Made by a program: the position numbers and the translations under genes. A stretch of DNA of 31,282 nt, from positions 1-31,282 of the IMG/VR virus record IMGVR_UViG_3300009503_000082; one strand, given 5' to 3'. Numbering within the stretch: position 1 is the stretch's first letter; each line of letters starts with the position of its first letter. Of the stretch, positions 7,170 to 14,792 are shown one piece after another. Source of the DNA: a virus. The notes under the pieces are model-generated. The model was given only the letters and a program-made list of their open reading frames with translations, made no database searches and was not told the DNA's origin.

Positions 7170-10100
7170 ATGCAGCTTTTCGCCACGGACGTTGACCGGC
7201 TTGCCTTTCTTCTGGAGACGGACGCGTCGCGCCACCTGGAGCGGCTTCTTGCCCAGGCGGCTGAACTCGTCACCGAGGAACTGCCGGAAGACGAGCGTCC
7301 GAAATACATAACCAACTACATCGGCTCTAAACAGAAGCTGGTTGACTGGATATGGAAGCACACGCCGGAGGGCGTGGAGTCCGTCCTCGACGCATTCTCG
7401 GGTTCGGCCGTCGTGGCCTATATGTATAAGACCAAGGGCCTGCGGGTTCTTGCCAACGACCGGCTGAACTACTGTTATCACGCCGCACGGGCCATCGTCG
7501 AGAACGACAGCGTGCGCATCAGTCAGGAAGAACTCGACGAACTGCTTGCGGATAATCCGAAGGCCGGAACCTTCGTCCGCGACAACTTCAAAGGACTATT
7601 CTTCGCCGACGGCGTCCACAAGGTCATCGACCAGATCCGCGCGAACGCCGACAAGCTGGAGGGCTACAAGAAAGACATCGCGCTCTTCGCTCTCGGCAAG
7701 ACCTGCATGTCCGGCAAGGGCGGCTTCGGGCACTTCTCTTCCTCGACCGACTACGGGAAGCGCCAGGACACTCCCGAGGAGTTCAAGGAGCGCTTCGCGG
7801 ATAACGTCGGGCGTATCAACGCTCTCGTCTTCGACAACGGCAAGGAGTGCAAGGCTTACCGGAAGGACGTCAACGATATGCTTTCCTGGGCGAAGATAGA
7901 CCTCGCCTACTTCGACCCGCCTTACGCGACCGAGTTCTCCACCACCAACTACGAGAAAAGCTATCACTTCGTCGAGGGTCTGATGACCTACTGGGACGGC
8001 CTCACGCTCGTCGAAGACTCGAAGACTCACCACTACGAGACCGAACACAAGACCGTCACCAAGGCCAACGCCAAGGAGTTCTTCTCGACGTTTCTTGCAA
8101 ACGCCAAGCATATCCCGAATTGGCTCATCTCTTACCGCGACCACGCCTACCCGAACGAAGGCGAGATGAAGCAGATCATCTCGGCAAGCGGCATGTCGAG
8201 CCGGATGGAGTCGCAGCAGCATCACTACCACATCTCTTCCCGCCACTCGGAGAACTCCCAAGCCACGGAGCGACTCTTCATCTGCTCGAAAGCGAACGAG
8301 ATGAAGCAGGCCGCAAGCCTCTGCCCGGCGTGCTCTCAGCAGGCAATGGAGACAGAAGCCCTCTGGGATGAGACCGCCAATGAGATCCGCTATCGCGTCC
8401 GCGACCCCGAGGATTTCGAACCCGACAGCTTCAGGCGCAAGGCTCTCGATGGGGTGGACGGCGTCGCCATCATCGTCGGCAAGCTCAAGAAGGAGCACGT
8501 TCCGCAGGGACACGATCCCGAGGTGATGGTCTTGCAGGCTTATCGCTTCGCCAAGAAGACCGACTCCAACCCCGACGGCTGGACACCTGGGAAAGCCAAG
8601 GAGTGGATAAGGCAGCACGAGCCGGAAGCCTCCACGGCCGAGATTCGGACCGAAGAGAACATGCGCGCATTGGCCGACGCGCCGCTTGCGGACGAGATCG
8701 ACCTGCTCTCCTGCCAGGCCGGGCTTGACCTGGTCAAGGTGACCGGCTACATGGGCAACAAGTTCACGATGCTCGGTTGGATCGAGCGGCAGATTCCAAA
8801 GGACGCAAAGACCGCTCTCGACGCATTTTCCGGCGGCGCAAACGTCGCTTACCATTTGAAGCGAAAGGGATTGAAGGTCATCGCAAATGACCTGCTGCTC
8901 TTCCCTTACCACGTTGCCCGAGCCGTCGTCGAGAACTCACACGAGACGCTCTCGGACGAGGATATCGAGAGGATTCTGGCTCCCAATCCCAACGCGGGCA
9001 CGTTCATCGTGGACAACTTCAGCGGCTACTACTACACCAAGCGGGTGCTCTCCTGGCTCGATCAGGTGTGGGCGAACATCCAAAAGCTCTCCGGCTACAA
9101 GAAGGATCTGGCGCTCGCGGCGCTCGGAAACACGGTCAAGGCGAAGAGCCTCTACGGTCAGTTCCATCGCTCGAAGATCAACCTCAAGGCCGATGCAGGC
9201 GGGTTCAAGGAAAGCCAGCTCACCAGCATTCCGATTTCCAGCATGGTGGAGAGCTTCAAGCGTTACGCCAATCAGCTCAACCGGCTTGTCTTCGACAGCG
9301 GCCAAGAATGCAAGGCTTTCCACGGCGACGCGGTAGAGGCGGTGCGGAAGTACGGCGCGGACGTGCTGTATCTCGATCCGCCCTACATCACGGAGTTCTC
9401 GAACAACGACTACGAGTATTCGCTGCACTTCGTCGAGGGCTTGATGAACCGCTGGGCGGACAAGGAGCTTCTCGACGACAACCGGCGCAGCTACAAATCC
9501 CGAACTCACTACGATCGCGAAAGCATCCGCGCGCTCATCGAGAATCTGGCTTCTGAGTCCCGCGGCAAATACAAGACCGTGATCATGTCCTACCGCGACC
9601 ACGCATTCCCGACGGAGAAAGAGATCCGCGACATCTTCGCGGAGCGGTTCGGCCAGGTTCGGGTGAAGAGCATGGATGTCGAGTACGGCATCGTGCTCGG
9701 CAAGGGAGGTGAGGGCAAGAACGGACGTGAGCTTCTATTTATAGCGTCCAATTCCAGGCAGGCTCCCAGGTCAATCGCTTCGGCCGGTGTCTCAAACTGC
9801 CACACAGCTATCCCCGTGGAAGTGAGTCTGAACAACAAGGACGGACTCTCGGCCGAGGCGATTGACCTCAACCCCAACGCCGGCGACCCGCAGTTCGGCT
9901 TCATCATGTGTCGAGCGGGCACGAACCGCAACGGCGACCACTTCACCCCGGACGAGCTCGCCGCGCGCTACACCACGGCCATCAACAAGAAGATAGACCT
10001 CAAGCATTCCCAGGAACTCACGGACATCGTCGGCGGCATAGTCGCGGCCGACTTCGTGGAAGACGAGACGGGCGGGCGCGTCGAGTGCGTAGGCGAGCTA

Positions 10101-11024
10101 TATGCGGCGGAAGCCCCAGCCGCCGCGCTCGCCTACAAGCTCATGAAGAAGGGCATCATCTCCCAAGTCTCGATGGAGTGTGACTACGAGACAGGGGAGT
10201 GCTCGATTTGCGGCAAGACGGTAAGCAACAAGAACGACTACTGCCTGCATCTTCGGAAGTTCAAGGGCGCGGAGTATCAGGGCAAGCCGGTGTTCGAAAT
10301 CCTTCACGGCGTCACATTCACCGGCCTCGGCCTCCTCGATAGGAAGGGAGCCGACGACAACGCACGGATAACCCAGGTCGCCTCGGACAAGACGGGGCGG
10401 GCAGAATATACAACCTCAGGAGGCAACTCATTGGAAGATGTGAAGAACGAACACGAGACCGACGAGCAGCGCGAGGAAGCTGCAAAGAAGAAAGATTCTC
10501 CGGGCGGCGGAGGCGCTCCCCCGGTCGACGACAAGGCCCGGATAAAGGAGCTTGAGGCGGAGAACAAAGACCTCAAGAACCAGGTGCTTGAGCTTCAGAA
10601 GCGCGTGGACGAGCTCGAGGCGGAAAGCAAGGCGGCCGCGAACAAGGCGCGCGCGCAGAAGCTGATGCGGAAGTTGGAGAAGGCGGGGATGTCCTTTGCC
10701 TCTGACGAGGACAAGGAGCAGGAACTGACGCGGCTCGCCGGTCTTTCCGACGACGCGTTCGCGGCGACCGAAGCCGCTTACGACAGGGCGATCCAGGCCA
10801 AATCGGAATGCCCGAACACCGGCAAGCAGGACGCTGACAAGGGCACGGGCTGCGAGGCGAAGTCCGCATCCGCTTCGACGGACCGACAGATGCGTTCGAA
10901 TGCGGACGTGCGGCCCGCAGACGTCGACGACAAGAAGCTTTCCCTCGAGGACAAGCTTCGAGACGGATTCATGATTGCCTACCGTGAGCGAGTCGGTCTC
11001 GTCGGCGCGGGCAAGAGCAACTAA
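7170..11024 (+). CDS. fusion of two D12-class adenine DNA methyltransferase modules, prohead protease and scaffold
   Basis: One uninterrupted frame of 1,284 residues. Module 1 (about 45-375) has a Dam-like YIGSKQKL start, SAM motif LDAFSGS (73-79) and DPPY (249-252). A linker with CPAC and a phage-type domain (RVRDPEDF, about 395-490) follows. Module 2 (about 525-860) repeats the pattern: YMGNK, LDAFSGG (550-556) and DPPY (736-739). Residues about 905-1090 match capsid-maturation proteases, with probable catalytic His946 (DLKHSQE) and Ser1001 (SQVSME), plus an inserted zinc-like C1011-x2-C1014-x10-C1025-x-H1027. Residues about 1120-1175 form a strong coiled coil, as in scaffolds fused to proteases. 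The start has GGAG at 7160-7163. No internal start with a good ribosome site is evident, so a true fusion is favoured. The protease would trim scaffold and perhaps release the methyltransferases; this last point is inference. Confidence 0.85.
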   Translation: MQLFATDVDRLAFLLETDASRHLERLLAQAAELVTEELPEDERPKYITNYIGSKQKLVDWIWKHTPEGVESVLDAFSGSAVVAYMYKTKGLRVLANDRLNYCYHAARAIVENDSVRISQEELDELLADNPKAGTFVRDNFKGLFFADGVHKVIDQIRANADKLEGYKKDIALFALGKTCMSGKGGFGHFSSSTDYGKRQDTPEEFKERFADNVGRINALVFDNGKECKAYRKDVNDMLSWAKIDLAYFDPPYATEFSTTNYEKSYHFVEGLMTYWDGLTLVEDSKTHHYETEHKTVTKANAKEFFSTFLANAKHIPNWLISYRDHAYPNEGEMKQIISASGMSSRMESQQHHYHISSRHSENSQATERLFICSKANEMKQAASLCPACSQQAMETEALWDETANEIRYRVRDPEDFEPDSFRRKALDGVDGVAIIVGKLKKEHVPQGHDPEVMVLQAYRFAKKTDSNPDGWTPGKAKEWIRQHEPEASTAEIRTEENMRALADAPLADEIDLLSCQAGLDLVKVTGYMGNKFTMLGWIERQIPKDAKTALDAFSGGANVAYHLKRKGLKVIANDLLLFPYHVARAVVENSHETLSDEDIERILAPNPNAGTFIVDNFSGYYYTKRVLSWLDQVWANIQKLSGYKKDLALAALGNTVKAKSLYGQFHRSKINLKADAGGFKESQLTSIPISSMVESFKRYANQLNRLVFDSGQECKAFHGDAVEAVRKYGADVLYLDPPYITEFSNNDYEYSLHFVEGLMNRWADKELLDDNRRSYKSRTHYDRESIRALIENLASESRGKYKTVIMSYRDHAFPTEKEIRDIFAERFGQVRVKSMDVEYGIVLGKGGEGKNGRELLFIASNSRQAPRSIASAGVSNCHTAIPVEVSLNNKDGLSAEAIDLNPNAGDPQFGFIMCRAGTNRNGDHFTPDELAARYTTAINKKIDLKHSQELTDIVGGIVAADFVEDETGGRVECVGELYAAEAPAAALAYKLMKKGIISQVSMECDYETGECSICGKTVSNKNDYCLHLRKFKGAEYQGKPVFEILHGVTFTGLGLLDRKGADDNARITQVASDKTGRAEYTTSGGNSLEDVKNEHETDEQREEAAKKKDSPGGGGAPPVDDKARIKELEAENKDLKNQVLELQKRVDELEAESKAAANKARAQKLMRKLEKAGMSFASDEDKEQELTRLAGLSDDAFAATEAAYDRAIQAKSECPNTGKQDADKGTGCEAKSASASTDRQMRSNADVRPADVDDKKLSLEDKLRDGFMIAYRERVGLVGAGKSN

Positions 11025-11035
11025 GGAGGCACAAC

Positions 11036-11398
11036 GTGGCATTTCTGAACCCCAATCATCGAGGACTGGCCTACGGCGACGGATACTTGCAGGGCGCTGG
11101 ATCGTGCGGCCAGTTCGTAAAGTTGGTCGGCAACGACCTCTTCGCCGTGAACACCGACTCGACCGCCAAGAGCTTCGGGATCCTCATCAAGGACTACAAG
11201 GCAGGCGAGATGCCCGGCGTCTTCTGCATGGGCGGCGTCTACGAGACCGACGTCTACGAGGGCACGATCAACGCTGGCGACGATCTCAAGGTCTCGGCAA
11301 ACGGCAAGCTCACTGCGGGTGTGGCGGAAGGTGACGAGGTCGTCGCCAGGGCCATTTCGGTATCGAGCGGAACGCTCAAGTTCCGCCTGCTCATCTAG
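11036..11398 (+). CDS. head decoration (capsid cement) protein
   Basis: The 120-residue beta-rich protein lies between the protease-scaffold and the major capsid protein, the standard place for a decoration protein that stabilises the expanded capsid. Glycine-containing strands such as VFCMGGVYETDVYEG and a C-terminal VVARAISVSSGTLKF strand resemble small beta-tulip or lambda gpD-like cement proteins. The GTG start is set by AAGGAGG about 7 nt upstream. The family call rests on size, composition and position rather than a diagnostic motif. Confidence 0.75.
   Translation: MAFLNPNHRGLAYGDGYLQGAGSCGQFVKLVGNDLFAVNTDSTAKSFGILIKDYKAGEMPGVFCMGGVYETDVYEGTINAGDDLKVSANGKLTAGVAEGDEVVARAISVSSGTLKFRLLI
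11367..11386 (+). promoter_or_regulatory. hairpin at the decoration/major capsid junction
   Basis: GCGGAAC (11367-11373) and GTTCCGC (11380-11386) form a perfect 7-bp stem with a 6-nt loop inside the last codons of the decoration gene. There is no T-tract, so it may be an mRNA stability or processing element upstream of the highly expressed capsid gene, or chance within coding sequence. Confidence 0.3.
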
Positions 11399-11412
11399 GA
11401 CGGGAGGGACTA

Positions 11413-12276
11413 TTGGAAGCAACCCAGCTCAACATTCACAGCCAGGAATACATGGAGACCATGGCGCGCCTGATGACCGAGGCTCTTGAATCTCCAGATG
11501 GAATGCGCGCGCTCGCCGCGGCAATAGCCGAGCCAATCGAGCAGGAGATCAAGCGGAAGGAGATAAGCTCGCTTCTTCTAACGCAGCACACGCTGCCGAA
11601 AGGCGAGCGCCCGATCTACCAGAAGAAGCCGAAGGTCAAGGCTTACTGGATCAGCACCGAGGGCGAGGCCCGCGAGCAGGAACTCGGCCAAGATGAAGTC
11701 GAGTTTCCCACCAACAGGATTCACTCGACGCCGATGGTAGACGTATCGATGCTCAAGAACGGCAACATCGGCACCCTGATGGACATCCAGACCTCGGCTG
11801 CCGACGAGATACGCAAGGAAATCGACAAGAGAACGCTCACCGTCCTTTCGGCCTCAGTCCCCGCCGCGAACACGATCGAAGTCACGGGCGGCAAGCTCAC
11901 GGACGACGCATTGAACGAAGCAATCTCCATCATCGAAGACCTGGAGCTCTCGGTCAAGTACATCGTGATGCGTGGACGCCGGTTCAACGATATGCGCGAC
12001 TGGGATCTCGATCCAGAGACTCGATCCGAACTCAGGACCAAGGGCGTCATCAAGAACTACGGCACCGGCGGCATCCTGCTTACGGCTTCCGCCAGCATGA
12101 CCGAGATTCTTCTAGTGCCCGATGATGAGGTCGGCAAGATGCCGATCCGCGAGTCACTCAAGACCGAAGCCATCGAGCAGAAGACTCGGTTCAAAACCGG
12201 CTGGCTCGTATGGACCGAGCTTGGCCAGGGCGTCACCCGGCCCGAGATTCTCGCGAAGATCAGGATACTGCCGTAA
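11413..12276 (+). CDS. major capsid protein (probable HK97 fold)
   Basis: The 287-residue product follows the protease-scaffold and decoration genes, the expected place for the capsid shell protein. An N-terminal helical arm (about 10-55) precedes a beta strand region with KGERPIYQKKPKV, consistent with the E-loop of an HK97-type capsid. Later IIEDLELSVKYIVMRGRRFNDM and a C-terminal FKTGWLVWTELGQGV strand resemble the A-domain and terminal strand of such proteins. The TTG start is supported by GGGAGGG at 11402-11408. It is on the short side for the family, and the sequence alone cannot show whether the protease trims it. Confidence 0.8.
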   Translation: MEATQLNIHSQEYMETMARLMTEALESPDGMRALAAAIAEPIEQEIKRKEISSLLLTQHTLPKGERPIYQKKPKVKAYWISTEGEAREQELGQDEVEFPTNRIHSTPMVDVSMLKNGNIGTLMDIQTSAADEIRKEIDKRTLTVLSASVPAANTIEVTGGKLTDDALNEAISIIEDLELSVKYIVMRGRRFNDMRDWDLDPETRSELRTKGVIKNYGTGGILLTASASMTEILLVPDDEVGKMPIRESLKTEAIEQKTRFKTGWLVWTELGQGVTRPEILAKIRILP

Positions 12277-12287
12277 GGAGGGTCGAA

Positions 12288-12632
12288 TTGACCAAGGTTA
12301 AGAACGTCCGGGCGGGCATTGTCATCATCGCCGACGCCGGACTCAAGCTCTTCCCGGGCGAGACAGTGTCGGTCGACAGGCTGACGGCGCAGATGAACTC
12401 CGCTCTCGACGCTGGCCTGCTCACGAGGGTCGATGGTGATGGTGACAGCAAGTCCAAGCCGAAGAGCGCGGCGAAGCCTGCTGAGGCAAAACCCGAGGCA
12501 CCGGACGGCGGGCAGCCTGCTTTGGATGATCCCGGCACTGAGGCCACGGATAAAGCCGATGCGACAAACGCTGGCAAAGATGACGGCGCACTTGTTGAGG
12601 CCGCACCAGGAGCAAAGCGTGGCGGCAAGTGA
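12288..12632 (+). CDS. small head-region protein with low-complexity tail
   Basis: The product is 114 residues from a TTG start at 12288, preceded by AAGGAGGG at 12275-12282. The first 48 residues form a compact domain (motifs GIVIIADAGLKLFPGE and LDAGLLTRV). The remainder is a disordered Ala/Lys/Pro/Asp-rich tail. The same architecture, a short folded domain plus an acidic tail, occurs in the 14439-14789 gene. Position between the capsid and connector genes suggests a head-completion or connector accessory. No family was recognised. Confidence 0.65.
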   Translation: MTKVKNVRAGIVIIADAGLKLFPGETVSVDRLTAQMNSALDAGLLTRVDGDGDSKSKPKSAAKPAEAKPEAPDGGQPALDDPGTEATDKADATNAGKDDGALVEAAPGAKRGGK

Positions 12633-13080
12633 TCTGGTTGCGATTCTCAGAACCGATCTTGCCGACCCGAGCGCGGAACGGTTCTCGGACGAGGTGTTGA
12701 CGCGATGCATTCTCAAAGCGGCGTTCCCGGTCGGTAGTGACCTTGGTGTGCAGCTATCCATAGTCGGCACTGAGATAAGCCCTGAACCAGAATGTGAGAC
12801 GTTGGAGATGCTGTTGCTTTGGGCGCGGATAGAGGCTTGCCGGTATATGCGTGCGGCGACCGCGAGCGCTTTCTCGTTCTCATCCGGCGACAAGCGAGTG
12901 GACAAGACTAGCCAGCCGGAGCATTGGGCCAAGCTGGAGGCAGACCTACTGGCAAGTTACCGGCAGCGGCTGCACGAAATCAGACCGGAGACGGCGCAGG
13001 ATGATGGTTATATCATCACTCCCAGGTCGGTCACACCCGTGATCTACGAACAGGGGCTGGACCTTGAGACCGCTCTCTGA
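12619..13080 (+). CDS. head-tail connector (adaptor) protein
   Basis: The 153-residue, mainly helical protein starts at a GTG with AGGAG about 7 nt upstream and overlaps the previous gene by 14 nt. Adaptor proteins of the HK97 gp6/SPP1 gp15 type bind under the portal, are helical and of this size, and are encoded just after the capsid gene, as here. The sequence has several amphipathic helices (about 18-30, 60-85, 105-125) and a C-terminal strand region ending in SVTPVIYEQG. Assignment is mainly from size, secondary-structure character and gene order. Confidence 0.65.
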   Translation: MAASDLVAILRTDLADPSAERFSDEVLTRCILKAAFPVGSDLGVQLSIVGTEISPEPECETLEMLLLWARIEACRYMRAATASAFSFSSGDKRVDKTSQPEHWAKLEADLLASYRQRLHEIRPETAQDDGYIITPRSVTPVIYEQGLDLETAL

Positions 13081-13426
13081 CGTGGAGAAAGCCGACGCGG
13101 CTGCGGACGTGAGGGAACTCATCACCTCCTCGAGCCAGACGGCAACGCTCCTGCGAAAGCAGGCCGGCGAGAATCTGTATGGTTCGGATGAGGGCGAGTT
13201 CGTGGAAGTCTGCTCGTTCGCTCTGGAGCTATCCGAGACGCCGCCCAAAGACCTGGCAAAGCAGGCGGATGCCCTGGCAAGTGTTCTGCCTGAGCTCGAT
13301 GTTCGCGTGGAGGACCGTGTTCGTTTGGAGGGTCGAGACTTTCGGGTGCAGACCGTTGCGCCGCAATCACTGTTCGGAATCCTGACCCATAAGGTTCTGG
13401 AACTGGTGGAATTGCATGGCCCTTAG
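13064..13426 (+). CDS. head closure (stopper) protein
   Basis: The 120-residue protein starts at a TTG that overlaps the previous gene. After a helical N-terminal half, the C-terminal half contains VEDRVRLEGRDFRVQTVAP, a strand pattern typical of head-closure proteins of the SPP1 gp16 type, which have VxWxGxxYxV-like cores. Such stoppers close the connector after packaging. The place after the adaptor and before the tail-completion gene fits. The start has AGGGG at 13053 upstream. Confidence 0.65.
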   Translation: MRPLSDVEKADAAADVRELITSSSQTATLLRKQAGENLYGSDEGEFVEVCSFALELSETPPKDLAKQADALASVLPELDVRVEDRVRLEGRDFRVQTVAPQSLFGILTHKVLELVELHGP

Positions 13427-13904
13427 CAGGTTCGGTGACTGGGAGAAAGCCAGGCGACTGCTCACCAATGGCTTCAACCAACGGCTGGCGCTGGCGATCC
13501 GAAAGGCGACCATCAAGAGCGCGTTGCTCTTGGTGCGGGAGATACAGCGAGGCATTCGAAGCCAGGCTCCTGGCGGCAAGCAATTCGCTCCGATTGCACA
13601 GGTAACGATTGAGCGCAAGGGTTCCTCGAAGGCGCTCATCGACACCGGGTTTCTGGTGAACTCGATCACACAGAAAATACTCTCGGACGGCGCATTCGTG
13701 GGTCTGCTGCGGACCAGCATCTCCAAAGACGGCATGAGTGTCGCCAACATCGGCGCGATTATGGAGTACGGGGCGACCATCAATCACCCGAGCGGCGCGG
13801 TGATAGTGATTCCGCCCAGGCCATTCCTGCATCCCACGATGCTGAAATACAAAGACGAAGTTATCGATAACTACCGGCAGGCGGTTGCCTCGGTGTTGAG
13901 GTGA
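13416..13904 (+). CDS. tail completion/neck protein (HK97 gp10 or Mu gpG-like)
   Basis: The product is 162 residues with the family hallmarks: a basic helical N-terminus, the APGGKQFAPI segment, LIDTGFLVNSI, then NIGAIMEYGATINHPSGAV, and finally IPPRPFLHPTM, which is the conserved end of phage virion morphogenesis/HK97 gp10-like proteins. These proteins act at the neck when heads and tails are joined. The ATG at 13416 overlaps the stopper gene by 11 nt, as in tightly packed neck operons. Confidence 0.85.
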   Translation: MALSRFGDWEKARRLLTNGFNQRLALAIRKATIKSALLLVREIQRGIRSQAPGGKQFAPIAQVTIERKGSSKALIDTGFLVNSITQKILSDGAFVGLLRTSISKDGMSVANIGAIMEYGATINHPSGAVIVIPPRPFLHPTMLKYKDEVIDNYRQAVASVLR

Positions 13905-13908
13905 GGAA

Positions 13909-14442
13909 TTGGAACTCATTCGTGAGGTAGTCGAGTCGTTCATACGACTCGTGAAGTCGGAGATTCACGCGGGAGCGGTCCTGGTCTGCTCCGATGACTT
14001 TTTCGAGGTGACCAACGTGCCGAGTGTGGTTCTACAGGGCCCGACACTCGCGGAAGACGCGGCGCGGAGAACACCCGCAAGTCAGGTTCGGAAGAACGAA
14101 AGCGATTTGACTTACGAAGAGCGCAGGCACCCGAGGCTGTATCATCTGGACTTCGATCTCATCGTCACGACGGGCAAGGAAGCCGAACTGCTGGACCTGA
14201 CGGAGAAGGTCGCACGGTTTTACCAGCTTCACCCGGTTCTTTCGGTTGGAGATCACGGTTCTCTGAGCCTCACCGAGCTTGTGCCGCTGGGTGACCTGAA
14301 GCGCGTGAACCTTTCCAACCTTCGGCAGGCGTCCGGTAGATGTCGGATCGAGGACTGTCCTGTCTACGACGGCAGAGTGACCGCCGGCAAGCTCGCGGCC
14401 GGTGTGAAGATAGAAGTCGAGCATACAGGAGAAACACCGTGA
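13909..14442 (+). CDS. tail terminator protein
   Basis: The 177-residue alpha/beta protein starts at a TTG with GAGG at 13903-13906. It lies directly after the gp10-like gene and shortly before the sheath, the usual place for the tail terminator that caps the finished tail tube. It opens with a helix (IREVVESFIRLVK), followed by a strand with LYHLDFDLIVTTGKE and a helical segment with LTEKVARFYQLHP, in keeping with the small alpha-beta fold of tail terminators. Assignment rests on position and pattern. The stop overlaps the next GTG start. Confidence 0.6.
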   Translation: MELIREVVESFIRLVKSEIHAGAVLVCSDDFFEVTNVPSVVLQGPTLAEDAARRTPASQVRKNESDLTYEERRHPRLYHLDFDLIVTTGKEAELLDLTEKVARFYQLHPVLSVGDHGSLSLTELVPLGDLKRVNLSNLRQASGRCRIEDCPVYDGRVTAGKLAAGVKIEVEHTGETP

Positions 14443-14789
14443 TAGAGATACGAAATCTGCTTTTTCAGCCTATGACATTCCAGCTTGCCGGAGAGGAGCG
14501 CGGGCTGCATCTTGGCTCGCGACAGCGCAAGCTTGTAGATGATGCCCAAGTGTCCGAGGAGATCCGGATTGCTGCAAAGCGCGGGTTCGTCGCGCTGACA
14601 ATGTCGGAGCGGCACGATCAGCTCGAAGCGCAACCTATGGCAGCCGAAACCACTGAAGATTCATCCGATACCGCCGTCCAGTCAGACAAGGAACCTGCGG
14701 CCGAGGAATGCCATTCCAATGCGGAGCCCGAGCCTGCGGAGCAGCCCGAGGAAACCGCTGACGAGACGCGATCCAGGCGACGGAGGTAA
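14439..14789 (+). CDS. small protein upstream of the sheath with acidic tail
   Basis: The product is 116 residues from a GTG overlapping the terminator stop (GTGA at 14439-14442), with AGGAG upstream. The folded part (about 1-60) contains MTFQLAGEERGLHLGSRQRK and KRGFVALTM. The last 50 residues are Glu/Ala/Pro-rich and end in RSRRRR. It resembles the 12288-12632 product in layout, and the two might be distant paralogues. No function was recognised. The basic terminus after a long acidic stretch is unusual. Confidence 0.6.
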   Translation: MIEIRNLLFQPMTFQLAGEERGLHLGSRQRKLVDDAQVSEEIRIAAKRGFVALTMSERHDQLEAQPMAAETTEDSSDTAVQSDKEPAAEECHSNAEPEPAEQPEETADETRSRRRR

Positions 14790-14792
14790 ACC

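Noticed and set aside
7596-8912. Long minus-strand open frame opposite the methyltransferase modules
   Set aside because: It is a shadow of the well-supported + strand gene, has no ribosome site and its product has no recognisable domain; GC-rich coding DNA often leaves such frames open.
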